A DNA stretch of 14,781 nt, taken from Rodentolepis nana (taxonomy: Eukaryota; Platyhelminthes; Cestoda; Cyclophyllidea; Hymenolepididae). Shown here in pieces: positions 1 to 9,710 of this stretch (positions are counted from its first letter, which is position 1; every line of letters starts with the position of its first letter). The notes below the pieces were generated by a model that saw only the letters and a program-made list of their open reading frames with translations, was not told where the DNA came from and did not search any database. Both the position numbers and the translations under genes were made by a program. The stretch covers positions 1-14,781 of the forward strand of contig UZAE01001177.1 of NCBI GenBank assembly GCA_900617975.1. Direction: 5' to 3'.

Positions 1-319
1 AACAAAAACGGCAATGACTTAGTTGCCAACCCAATAAATGGCAAATTCGAAATTGGTGGGGAAACAGAACTTAATGTGCTGTGTTTTAACAACTGAGTGC
101 TCCTTGCGAGTTCTAGCTTCGGAAATTTAAAACTCAAAAGTACTGGTGAAGTTAATTTCGGTTATTGAATTTTTTCAAACATATTGGCAGATATGTGGCG
201 TTCTTTGAGCTACGTTATCTAAATTACCTAGTAGCATACTTTTCTCGTGCTAGAAAATTTTGGTAAAATGCGTGCACAACGGACCGCGTATTGCCCAATC
301 GCAAACGTGTTCACAGAAG
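1..319. other. Left-edge intergenic DNA, nothing recognised
   Basis: AT-rich sequence with no convincing ORF, splice-bounded exon or RNA gene. It has no visible counterpart left of copy B (before about 9545), so it lies outside the duplicated segment. Confidence 0.5.
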
Positions 320-526
320 CCAATCAGCGAGCAATATTCTTGCTTCATTATACTACTCTTACTCCCATTCACTTAATTTGCACTGATTCCATATTTCCTC
401 TCTTCTCACTACTTTAACCCCTCTTAAATTATTCCTTGGAGGTATGATATATATATACGCGTAGGAGAACTGTACTCATTTGTTATTATTGCACTTTCAG
501 TGGATTACTCAAGTGAAGTAAATGAA

Positions 527-757
527 TTTTTGGGCGTAGTGTCCAAAATAGATATTTGCGATGGTCTTTAATACCACCTAAGATAATTCGCCTTTTCAAG
601 CAGACATTCTTGGTTGGTGAATCTGAAGTTGGCATGAGCTGGGTTTCCAAGTTCGAAAAAGTCACTAAAACAAAAATTGACTCCGATTACAGTTAGCTTT
701 AATTTATTGTCAACTTTTGGAAAGAGAATAGAAATCAGTGTTGTCATTAATTGTTTC
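527..757 (+). repeat. Conserved upstream block, copy A
   Basis: About 230 nt matching 9711-9935 at roughly 90% identity, with a run of about 40 identical bases beginning at the CTTTTCAAGCAGACATTC motif. In copy B one frame stays open for 63 codons, starting from TTG at 9740. In copy A the same frame carries a one-base difference in an A run near 673 and then a stop, so coding is doubtful. It could be a decayed exon, a distal regulatory block or simply a slowly diverged part of the duplication. It lies about 1.4 kb upstream of the gene in both copies. Confidence 0.5.
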
Positions 758-769
758 CAAATAAATTTG

Positions 770-1720
770 AACAAAGTGGTTCTTTTAACGATTTGGTCAC
801 TTGGAAAACGGATGAGAGGATGAGTGCATCAAAATGCATGACTTGAGCAAGTTGACTTGTGAGATGGGAATCATGGTGTGGTGGTATATCACTAATTTCA
901 TGCATGAAAGCAGAAACTATATATACGAAATTGTGAATTTCAAGTTTAGGTGACCCTGGAAATCTTCGACAGTGATTGGGAATCAATAAGGTGGAAATAT
1001 GGAGTACAAAGCAATGGAGCCTAGGTAGTAAAATGAATGTAATCAATTGTTTGTTTAATCAATTGAGGAATATAGCTGAGAACGTTTTGGCTCATCCTCA
1101 TATAATCATTCATAATAGGTGGTGGCCTCAATTTCTTCAGAACTCAACATCGACAAATGCGATAAGCTGTAAACAGAAAGAGCATAAATTTCTCGACCTG
1201 CTTTTCCGTCACTTGAGATCTCCTTAGAGTACCCTCAGGAACCTAGCTAACTGATCGTAGTGCATTGATTCCTTTGCGCCACGTTAATGTATCGTTTTCA
1301 ATATTTAATATCGATGGTTACATAGGGTCGTATACACTATGACCAGTCGTCCACTGAAGTGGCATAAAGTCCGCTCAAACCTTTCACAGGACCGAGGTGC
1401 AACAAAATCGTTACAATGGCTCTATGCAGTGACAAAATTGCTCTGCTCCCTCTAAACAATCACTTTGTTGATGCATATGTCCAACCAATGACGGTCTCCA
1501 CAGATAGGCATATATGACACCTCTCCTGGTGCGTTGCATGTTTCATGAAAGTTTGAATTTGAGTCATGATAGTCGCAAGACTTCAGAAGATATCTAACTC
1601 AAGTCAGAGCGTTTAATAATAAAATAAATAATAGTTATAAGTCTGGAATGTGATTAAAGATTGATTTATTCCAAGCATGAGCGCGAAAAGTCAATAATGG
1701 ATAAATCGGTATAAGAAGGC
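770..1720. other. Intergenic spacer of copy A, no gene seen
   Basis: No ORF longer than about 80 codons and no splice-bounded coding stretch was found. The first 80 bases still resemble copy B (the GCATGACTTG motif near 835 and near 10067). The rest is too diverged to align by eye and differs in length (about 950 nt here, about 720 nt in B). Confidence 0.4.
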
Positions 1721-2025
1721 CAAAGTCCGTGTATTTTGTTCAGACGAATGAAACCAACACATTCGAAATGCAATCGCCTTCCACTTCACCTTCAAACAGG
1801 AAGCCGAAACCGAATAAAGACAGAATATTTACGAAAAAAATCGAATTTCCGGATCTAAAGAGTTGTTATCTCTGAAGTTTCTGCTCTACTAAACAGAACT
1901 CTCGTCATCTTCGAATTACCTATTTGAACCTGAAGGGCGAATTTACTAAAGGAAAGGTATCTTCAAATTCTTGACACCTCTTAAAGCCGCACTAAATGGT
2001 GATCGTGAAGTTCAGTTCATCAAAG
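1720..2025 (+). promoter_or_regulatory. Conserved 5' flank of paralogue A
   Basis: This region aligns with about 10680-10985. Interrupted matching runs include TCTAAAGAGTTGTT, TGAAGTTTCTG and AAATGGTGATC, with many small indels between them. The indels argue against protein coding. Its position just upstream of the gene suggests shared promoter or enhancer sequence. No specific factor site is claimed. Confidence 0.4.
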
Positions 2026-2033
2026 TATTTATA
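2026..2033 (+). promoter_or_regulatory. Candidate TATA element, paralogue A
   Basis: TATTTATA ends 54 nt before the ATG. Copy B has TATATATA at the identical distance, embedded in a shared ATACGT(A/G)TAAAATG context. A start site about 30 nt downstream would give a very short 5' UTR. The alternative is that the conserved TTTATTCATAG just before the ATG is a splice acceptor (AG at 2077-2078) and transcription begins further upstream. The sequence does not decide between these. Confidence 0.35.
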
Positions 2034-2087
2034 CGTATAAAATGTAATTGAACTGAAATCTTAATTATTTATTCATAGCTTTCACGA

Positions 2088-3551
2088 ATGGAGGGCGGCG
2101 AATGTGCCCCGACTTCGAAAATCCCAGAAGATTGTGTGAAATCCCTCAATTATGTTACTGCGGAATCTTGCAAAGGTACGGAGACTAATTATTTGTCATC
2201 ATATAAGGATTTTTATTTTCTTCCTGGAGAGATCAAGCAGCCAACGGAAGCAGAATTGGAAATATGGCAGGACCAACAGCAACAGGTCAAATCACCTATC
2301 AATTTACTTTCAAACTCGACTCCTGTTCCTATGAAAATGCAATCACTGCAGAAAGGAGAAATTCAAAGTTGTCCTGTCTCTTCAAAAAGTGAATTATCGG
2401 ATGAAGATTGCGATCCATGTTCAAGGCTTACCAAAAATGCCTATCAAGAGTCAGAAAATAGATCATTGAATATACTTCCACCAGGTCGTGAAGGAGAAAT
2501 TATTTCTACAGTGGTTGATTATGTAACTCAAGATGTAATCTCAAATCAAGTTATCGATTTTGCAGATCCTGACTCCTTTGAGGCACAGCCACAGACGCAA
2601 AAGCGTGGGAGGACACAAAAGTCGGTGGCTGCAAAATTTATACCTTCAAGTGGAGATTTTGATAGGATTACAGATGAAATTCAGAAGAATGCTGATTTCT
2701 CGCTAAATCCAAATGATGCACTTATTCAATCTGAGTTGAATGCTGAGCACCAACCAATTCAGCCACACAAACATGAACAGTCGAGAAAATCTGAAGGATC
2801 ACCTCCTTTCAACGAGGCTCAACACATGGAGAGTGAAGAAGCCACTGCGCAGTCATCACTGTGCCCAGGAGGACGTGGAAGAAAAAGGAAGTTGGCAGTG
2901 GTTAAACTTGAAACCCAAACAGACATGGAAATCACAACCACTGTAGTGACTTCAAGCTACAGCAAACTGAGGAAAGCCCTAGGATCTAACCGCAAAAGAT
3001 CAAAGAAGTCAATCTTTACTGGAGCTCAACAGAATCGTCTTACATTGTGCGAAGTTTTCAGAGTCTGTGAATCTGATAGAGTCAGGTTTGCCATATTTGG
3101 CTGGTATTTATTGTGAAATTAGATGAAGGAGAGGCTTCTGTAATTGATTAGATCAGCTTTATTAGGTTAAATATAATATAGTTAGTGTTATGATGTGGAA
3201 CGGTCAATAGTTCTGGTTAGTTTTGCCTAATCTAGAAGTTGTCTGTCCCTAACCAGGGGGCTCTATGACCTATTCTTAAATAAGTTTTGAAATAATTTCA
3301 GTAACGTAAGTTTATGTGCGTACTAGGTAGCATAATAGATAGTGAGGAATTCAACGCTTTTGATATTCTTTATTATATAAATTTGAATCGATTTGGGCCC
3401 CACGAATTGATTGTCGATTAGTTCAGTTCCTGATTTGCATATACCATCGATATTTATTTGAAAGATTTCGCTGTCACTAGTATGTAGATAAGACTCTTTG
3501 TGACTGTGAAATTCTTCTTTTTGTTTGCATTTTAGGTTCCATCCTCCGTGA
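2088..3551 (+). CDS. Paralogue A: basic, low-complexity, probably nuclear protein of unknown family
   Basis: Coding is proposed as 2088-3085 joined to 3536-3551, giving 337 residues. I recognise no family. The first exon holds a continuous ORF rich in Ser, Gln, Glu and Lys with no membrane segment or signal peptide. Visible parts are a conserved LSSYK/FYFLP stretch (about 36-46), an INLLSNSTPVPM stretch (71-82), a GREGEIISTVVDYVTQD stretch (133-149) and a GRGRKRK cluster at 262-268 resembling an AT-hook core or nuclear localisation signal. A second Arg/Lys cluster lies at 301-307. The spliced end is preferred over read-through at 3086. A strong acceptor (pyrimidine-rich, TTTTAG, ending at 3535) is conserved in copy B. 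Both copies then reach TGA after four codons, whereas unspliced tails differ. The donor here, CAG|GTTTGC, is weaker than that of B. ATG 2088 aligns with that of B. DNA binding and nuclear location are inferences from composition only. Confidence 0.72.
3086..3535 (+). other. Proposed intron of paralogue A (450 nt)
   Basis: It starts GTTTGC and ends with a pyrimidine-rich tract and TTTTAG. The homologous interval in copy B is 374 nt (12105-12478) with a better donor, GTATGT. Several length differences between the two are consistent with non-coding DNA. If it is not removed, the protein gains nine different residues and stops at about 3116. Confidence 0.55.
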
Positions 3552-3678
3552 TCTCAAACATTCTCGCAGTACGAAACATGCCAAGCACTGCCTAGTAGCT
3601 TTATTACTCCATCTATAATGTTTGAATTTCCCATTGGGCGTTTTATGACCACCACTAACATACTTCCATTCAAGTATT

Positions 3679-3684
3679 AATAAA
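3679..3684 (+). terminator. Candidate poly(A) signal, paralogue A
   Basis: AATAAA lies about 130 nt after the proposed stop at 3549-3551. The aligned position in copy B reads AATAGA, a weaker variant. The two genes may therefore differ in 3'-end formation. Confidence 0.4.
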
Positions 3685-3780
3685 GTTTAAAATGCTTACT
3701 CTTTCGAGAGTAAGATACAAAAGAAAATTCATCGTTATTCTATTTCCAAAATAATTATTTCTATTTTTGTGACCACAGTT

Positions 3781-4140
3781 TGACTTTCTAAGCCTCTAAT
3801 TGAAGGGATGCAAAATTAGTTTTCGTGCAAAAGTAGATCAGAAACCGTCAGGTGTCTCTGATCGTTACCGCTGTTACGGTTGACTATTGTGAAAGACGTT
3901 CCAGTATATGTTTAGCTATTCAGAAATTCGTCTGATTTGACAGATGCCTTAGTACTTGGATTACAAAATGAGGCAAATATGCAAATTTAGTAAGAGTTTC
4001 TGTAGATGTCCTCAATTTAATGGGCTTTAATGTTAATCAAAACTGTCATTGGGTCACTACAGTCACAATACCTCAACTGTCAAGGTATTATTCATGATCT
4101 ACTTTCCACCAAATGTCAAGTTGGAGTACACAGAAAACCG
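3781..4140 (+). repeat. Near-identical non-coding island, copy A
   Basis: These 360 nt differ from 12741-13100 at only about six positions (about 98% identity) with no indel. The 50 nt before and the 110 nt after are only about 80-87% identical. No ORF of note lies inside. A short inverted repeat (AACCGT near 3843 and ACGGTT near 3875) is present but weak. It may be a gene-conversion tract, a conserved regulatory element or a non-coding RNA exon. Confidence 0.7.
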
Positions 4141-4264
4141 GGAATTACAGAGGGAATTTTTGAACTGATTCAAATTTGCTCAATTTGACATATTCAATAA
4201 AGCGCATCGTGTTATGCCAGACTGAATACAAAAATGAAAAAATAATAATAAAACTGAGAATATA

Positions 4265-6238
4265 ATTTAATGCAATAGAATCGATCAAATGGAAAAAACC
4301 TAGATGTTTTCCAATCAGTGAAATAAAATATATCAAAATTTCAATTGGTCGCATTTTTCTTTACAACATCTCCCAGAAAAAACAAACTACTTATCTTTCT
4401 TCAATACCATCTTAAAAGTGCAAGCATCATTTCTGTTGTTCATATTTTGAAAAGTGAGTTACAAAATGATTCTCTGAGTTTGTTTTACTAGATTTCTCTT
4501 TTTACATAATGATGCAATTGGCATTGCGATAATCTACTGACTTGGAATACCAAATGCTGTTTGAATACAATCTGCTTTGGAAAGAGAGCATGAACTTGTA
4601 GTAATAATTTGAGCGTCGCTTGATAATTTAATTGGTTAAGTGATTCGAAGTAGAAGTCGTCACGCAAAATATTACTGCATCAAAGCTTTCTTACCATTAA
4701 TAATTTACAAATTTCTATATAATAAAATTAGTTTGACAGGCGATTAGCAGAATCGATGTACATTGCCATGTTTAGATGAGTGCATATATTAAAGCTCCAA
4801 TGATGATTCAATCGATTGCCATACACGAATTTTCTTCACAATTCCTTAATTCTGTAATGTGTTTGTACATGTCCGTCTTCCCTCTGCCTACCTATTCAAT
4901 TTTCATATGTCCTTGCACATGGTCGTTTCCTGTCCCAAACCTAACGTTCTGTTTTTGTCATTTATCTGCCTAACACTTCTCCTCAACCCCTGCTGGTCAT
5001 TATCTACTGTCAAGCCTATCTTCAAGTTCCATCTTCCTTCTGCCTCTTAGCAGTCTTTGAACCTTCACCTCGTCTACCTGATAGGTCACATGACAGTGCT
5101 GTCCTCACAAGATCAGTGTCTCTCTTCTTGAATAAATTTTGGCGAAATTTATTGCAAATTTAGATTGAAGAACTATATCCAAAATGCACTTAATTGCTTT
5201 CTCAGTGCAAATTCAGAGTCTTTGAAGAAATAAAATATGTTCCTGTACTCAATTTGAGGTTTGGACATTCCGCTGTTGGTAAACAGGTAGTCAAATATAT
5301 TTAAAAATGGACTCAGTTGAAGGCTAATAACTATGGGAGATGTATACGAGGTCGTCCTTGAGTATTGTCTCTACAAGATGGCATCTATAAGTGGTAGAAT
5401 GGATCTCTTTAGAAAAATCGATTTGCGATGGACGCAAAAGTCTACCAATTGCCATATAATTGTTGGATTTGATGAGATCGATTCAACAGTGTCATCCAAT
5501 GGGAGAAATCGATTTAAACAATATTCGACACACTTAATACCTGTCTTACGAATAGGTTTAGGTTGTAATTGGGAATTTAACTATTCGCCTAATGGGAAAT
5601 TTAGAGAAGATTCACCATTAATTATACAATTGTAACCAACATAATTCGGAAATTTTTGCTGTTTTGAACTTGGCTTTGCTTGTCATTGAGGAGACAACAT
5701 TTGTTATTTGTTTCCAAGATGTTTGCTCTGAATTTTGTCGGATTTTAACGGATAAAACTTTGCTTTTAAAGCGTGTATCATCAATGTGAAAACAAACCCA
5801 GGTACCTCGGCATACCTAACACTCTACCTCGTGTCTACTAACCCAAACCCAACGTACAACACTTCCCGTGGAGCTATCTTGCATCTCAACCACTGGAATT
5901 AGAAGAAGCTAAAAGAGGAGGCAACACCGACTCCACTTGATTAAAGAACAGTCAATCACACTTTAATTTTTCCAGATTTCGTGTTCATTGAGTATAGTTG
6001 CTACCCACCATTAGGGCATTTTATTTCGTTAAATTGCTGAGGGTTATATCTCTAACGAATACAATTCAAATTCACTTGTTTTTTTTCAGTTTGTGGATTA
6101 GAATTTGAGTGATTGGTTCCGAAGTTCTTACAACCCACGAAAACATATCTTTTGCTCAATTTGACCATGTTTGTTACATAATAGGATTGTGGTCTTTGTA
6201 ATTAGCTTTAAAGAGGGATTGCTAATCAGCTAAAGATA
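4265..6238. other. Intergenic DNA between copy A and the secreted-protein gene
   Basis: No gene is supported. There is a 100-codon ATG ORF at 5333-5635 without recognisable domain or splice context, and a pyrimidine-rich stretch at about 4860-5115. No tRNA, transposon protein or terminal repeat was recognised. Confidence 0.4.
4860..5115 (+). other. Pyrimidine-rich tract on the plus strand
   Basis: Plus-strand C and T dominate here, with many CCT, TCT and CTTC runs, in contrast to the A/T-balanced surroundings. Two overlapping plus-strand ORFs of about 65 codons result from low purine content rather than from any recognised protein. It may be a decayed repeat or an intron-like tract; function unknown. 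Confidence 0.35.
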
Positions 6239-6244
6239 TTTATT
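6239..6244 (-). terminator. Candidate poly(A) signal for the minus-strand secreted-protein gene
   Basis: Plus-strand TTTATT, i.e. AATAAA on the minus strand, lies about 280 nt beyond the proposed stop codon at 6523-6525. No closer canonical hexamer was seen. Confidence 0.3.
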
Positions 6245-6522
6245 CGAATAACGAAAAGTCAATTAAATGTCATTCACAGTTTAAGAATGAGCAACTCGCA
6301 TCTTCACATACATAAGGATATGTACACACGTAATATTTTGTTGAACAGAAATTTGATGGGAGAAATACATCAGGTTAATAATTGAGTTGGTAAGTGTTTA
6401 ACAGGATTGTTAATGGGTTTGCGAAAGGATAATAAGAGAAGTTAATTTAAAAAGGAAAATGAAAAAGTACAAACATTAAAACATTAACTTTAAACATACA
6501 ACTAAATTACCACTATCGAATT

Positions 6523-6566
6523 TTAGGAATTCTTACCTTGACATTCAGTGGCCTCAGGGGGAACAC
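6523..6566 (-). other. Terminal exon, or 30-nt microexon, of the secreted-protein gene
   Basis: The acceptor CCTTGAAG is followed by codons for VPPEATECQ. Reading on gives GKNS and TAA at 6523-6525. If the near-consensus donor AAG|GTAAGA is used, the exon is 30 nt (6537-6566), phase 1 at both ends, and the gene continues to an exon I could not find before 6238. Both outcomes may occur as isoforms. Confidence 0.5.
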
Positions 6567-9302
6567 CTTCAAGGAAATAAATTGAATTTATTAGATATTT
6601 TTAAAACTAATTGTAATGCTAGTCATTTTATCACCTGAATTCATCCAATCCAGAGTTACAGCAACGGAACTATCATTTGTACCCCATTTGTAAGTCATAA
6701 AACTGCTCACTCCCTTGTTCAGTCTAATTTTCACATCTGATATGAGAGTGCTGCTGTCGGTTGTGAGATGAGCTAAAAGATAAGTTTCAATTGGAAATGG
6801 GAATGAAGCGACAGTCAGCTTTATTCACAATCGCTTACGACAAAGCTTCACATTCGTCGATACACCCTCGTTCCAAGTACAAATTATTGACGAATTCTCG
6901 TATAGATTAATCTATTGGAGACCAAAGTCAACAATGGGATCTTTGATTATTAGTCAATTAAGATTATTATTATTCATTTCTCTTCAAAATGATCTATGTT
7001 CATGCAAAATTTATTAACTATCAAACACTTGGAACAATCACTTGCAATAATTAACTCAATGAATAATTAAAAACAAATAATTTAAAAGTCAATTTTCCGT
7101 AAACTGATACCATTTTACTTTTAGCTGCATCGTAGATTTTAAATTCCAGATCGACCGATGTTTCACCTTTCAAATACCGATAAAGTGGTATTAGAGGAGG
7201 GATTAATACATCACCTAAAGTGAAAAGATTGTTCATTTTGAAAATATTATCTCTCTAAAATTTGAATTTGACTGAAATACAATACCCACAGCAATTATTA
7301 GTTACTGATTACGTTATTCCAGATTAACTGCATCAAATTAGAAGTTAGAAGGGCATTAAGGTAGGCATTGATTAAATACCTGATTTTGGTGAGGGAAATT
7401 GGCAGTCATCGGTGAAGTACACCGTATACACGTAGTTGCCATCTGTCACTTCAATATATTGGTAACCATAAACGTCGTAGAGGGAAATTGTAGCCAAATT
7501 CAATCCTGAAAGGAAATTATTAAATCAGTTAAATAAGTAAGTTCTTGAAATAAAATTTTAATTTATATTCTTAAAAGTGAAGTTCTAATTTAAATCTATG
7601 GAATTCAGGTGAGTAAGTATGCATGCAAATGGTCGAGCATATCACATCAGGATTAGTAAAACGTTTTACTATGCATCGAATTGCCCCATCAATAAGCGTT
7701 GACTTATTACCAGTAGTCTCTATGCCCAAAGTATTCATGTGTGGAAAGGCAGCCGGAATTAGTTACTTCAATTCAATGAGATGGAGGAGACAGAGGTAGA
7801 GCGAGTGAAGCGCTCGCTGAAATTACGCACACAGCAGACGTGATTATTACTTTGGACATAGTCTACCTAACTTGAATGATATTAATAGCTGATCAGCTGA
7901 GAAGTCCTCTACTCCTACAACTGCATCAACATGAATGCTCGAGTGCACATGAGATTGCTGAACTTAATCAGGTTAGGATTTTGCGCTCCCCAATGCTGCA
8001 GTCGATAGAGTCATGAAATAGCTACACCTACCATTTAAAATTTTACTGAGAATTAAACATTTGCGTGCCAATGTTTGTCTTCAAAAAGTTGTCAATTTAA
8101 AGGTTCGTTTAAAGGATAAAAGCGAACTGTCCGGGAAGTACCTTTAAACTCCCAACCGAACATTTAATACGAAACTCTTATGAATCAAGCCATTTTTTTT
8201 AAAGTTTTCCAGTCTCAGCACTGTTTTTTTGTTTCAAATTTGCAATCGAACTTTTGTGAGACATAGGAAAATGAAAAAAGACGTACCTTTGTTTAAGTGG
8301 CATGGCCTACCAACAACTCCGTCCCTAATAAGGCAATTATTGTTCGAATCTATGACTAATTCGTCCCACTCTCCTTTCTTATGGTGAACTGTCCCCTCCT
8401 AATTAAACGTGAAATAAGAAAGTTCAATAGAAGGTGACAAAGTTGCAATTGTCATTTTTGCTCTTTCAAGAAGATATCCTTCATGATTAATGATGGTAAC
8501 TCACTGGACGTGCTGACATTGCAAACTGCAGGGGTCCTATTTGACCCCTATTGGAAGTGACAATTCTCGATCCATAAACTTCTTGGCTTTCAGCATCTAA
8601 GTTAAAGAAACCAAACATTACAAATGTCTTTAATATCATTTCAATATTTCGATTCTGATCAACTAGACCAGAGTGATGGGAAGCAGAACAACTTACACTT
8701 TGAAAATTTGTGGACTATCAATAACTGTAGAATGAACAACATTCTATAGCACTTTAAACGATTGTTAAATTATTGGAGCATATATATATATATATCCACG
8801 TAGAGTACTTGGACTGATTCTCATTGGTTGAGAAAAAAGTGCAGGATTTTTAGTGGAAAATGTATATACCTCCTGGTTTAACGCAAACAATAATGAAATT
8901 ATGAGAGTACTTACATAATTCAAAATCCTCCAATTATTGAGAAATTCAAAGTTTGTTGCACTCAAGCCTGTGGATTGGTTGCTTGAAATATCAAATCAAT
9001 TGAAACTTTGATATAATCATAAGAGATAACTTTTTTTTCAAACCAAAACTAAATTGTTGCTGTTCGAACTGAGATAGGCAATTCCATTCAAATTCTTGAT
9101 ATCTTTACTTATTGAAATCAATATAAATTGTTTCGCAGGAGAGTGTTTCAAATATGACTACAATCCAATCTCTCTTTGTTAGAGACACAGTTTCAGGGAA
9201 TAATTAAATGCTAATGTCTTTTATGATAAGAAGATTAATGTTCATTACCGTGAGGACAATTGTCTGCTTTGAAGAAATAAAGATGCTGCGGTTTAAATGC
9301 AT
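6523..9302 (-). CDS. Eight-exon gene for a secreted protein of about 229 residues, family unresolved
   Basis: Proposed exons in transcript order: 9302-9249, 8724-8697, 8596-8505, 8398-8287, 7505-7380, 7214-7119, 6772-6635 and 6566-6523. They total 690 nt and end in TAA. Every intron starts GT and ends AG on the minus strand, and junction phases run 0,1,0,1,1,1,1 without conflict. Several exons are closed in the other frames. The protein starts with a basic stretch and a hydrophobic TIVLTLLIV core, then KYA before ESQEVYG, as in a cleavable signal peptide. An in-frame TAG lies 18 nt upstream of the ATG. The mature part has four cysteines (NNNC, RPC, DDC, TEC), suggesting two disulphides, and an N-D-S glycosylation site in exon 7. 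Length and the YTV...DC and VPPEATEC patterns faintly recall ependymin or LolA-like secreted proteins; this is weak. The exon 8 end is uncertain: a strong donor, CAAG|GTAAGA (exon end at 6537), precedes the stop, so further exons are possible. Confidence 0.75.
8697..8724 (-). other. 28-nt microexon carrying the end of the signal peptide
   Basis: It is flanked by an excellent acceptor (TTGTTCATTCTACAG) and an excellent donor (GTAAGT). It reads LLIVHKFSK in phase 0 and leaves one base that completes a Tyr codon with exon 3. It converts the phase-0 end of exon 1 to the phase-1 start of exon 3. Skipping it would break the frame, which supports it as a constitutive exon. Confidence 0.7.
8780..8794. 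repeat. (TA)n microsatellite
   Basis: A short uninterrupted TATATA run within the first 500 nt of intron sequence upstream of the microexon. Ordinary simple repeat. Confidence 0.8.
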
Positions 9303-9544
9303 GGGGAATGAAAATAATGGCTACTCTTTGAAGAGTGAAATGTGCTAGTTGAAGCGAGACGCATTATTCGCGTTTATGGCATTGAAGCCACAGACGTCTT
9401 CCATGGCTTCCATTGTTTGGTGAGGGATTAAACTAATGGTTTTGAATTCAAATATTACAAATATACCGAAAGTCACGATTCTAAGTATGTTGCTTTCATG
9501 TCTCATTGTTTTCAGGTAATAAACCTCATTCTCGAAAGTTCATG
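9303..9544. other. 5' region of the minus-strand gene, up to the copy B boundary
   Basis: This should hold the 5' UTR and promoter of the secreted-protein gene. No clear TATA or initiator could be assigned. Homology to copy A begins at about 9545 (CGAGCAATATTC), so this gene would be transcribed away from copy B starting very near the duplication junction. Confidence 0.4.
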
Positions 9545-9710
9545 CCAATCATCGAGCAATATTCTTGATTCATTAAACTGCTCTTACTCCTATTCACTTA
9601 ACTTGCTCTAATTTCATGTTTCCTATATTCTCACTACTTTAACGTAGTGAGAACTATACTCATTTATTAATATTGAACTCTCAGTGAATTACTCAAGTGA
9701 AGTAAATGAA

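Larger units (their letters stand above)
320..4265 (+). repeat. Duplicated segment, copy A
   Basis: This segment aligns in direct orientation with about 9545-13220. The offset between matching positions changes from about 9183 (block at 530-755) to 9019 (coding exon) to 8960 (3' flank), so indels have accumulated outside the coding exon. Homology is recognisable from CGAGCAATATTC near 329 through the promoter region, the 337-residue gene and its 3' flank to about 4260. There copy B is cut by the retroelement tail. The part at about 800-1720 is only patchily alignable. Copy limits are by eye. Confidence 0.9.

Noticed and set aside
2152..2946. Overlapping plus-frame ORFs inside paralogue A, and similar ones at 11759-12023 in B
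   Set aside because: They are alternative-frame shadows of the 998-nt exons. Their apparent conservation follows from the near-identical island.
3843..3880. Inverted repeat AACCGT/ACGGTT as a structured RNA
   Set aside because: Six base pairs with a loop of about 26 nt is too weak to call an RNA gene. It is kept only as a note on the conserved island.
4145..4354. Minus ORF of 69 codons with hydrophobic stretches
   Set aside because: It lies in AT-rich flank where copy B has stops and the retroelement tail; the hydrophobicity reflects AT-rich codons.
5333..5635. Plus-strand ATG ORF of 100 codons
   Set aside because: No recognisable motif, no paralogous copy to test constraint, no promoter or splice context. 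Its length is plausible by chance.
7051..7236. Continuous 61-codon minus ORF around exon 6
   Set aside because: Only 7119-7214 is kept as coding. Splice sites and phase at both ends fit the neighbouring exons, and the ends of the ORF are intron sequence.
8765..8965. Minus ORF of 66 codons upstream of the microexon
   Set aside because: It lies in intron 1, is partly made of a (TA)n repeat, and has no compatible splice junctions.
9247..9264. A microexon reading DNCPH in phase 1, with a Cys
   Set aside because: Reading the same bases in phase 0 extends upstream to an ATG at 9302 with an in-frame stop before it, and joins the 28-nt exon to form a signal peptide. The phase-1 reading cannot include that exon without breaking the frame.
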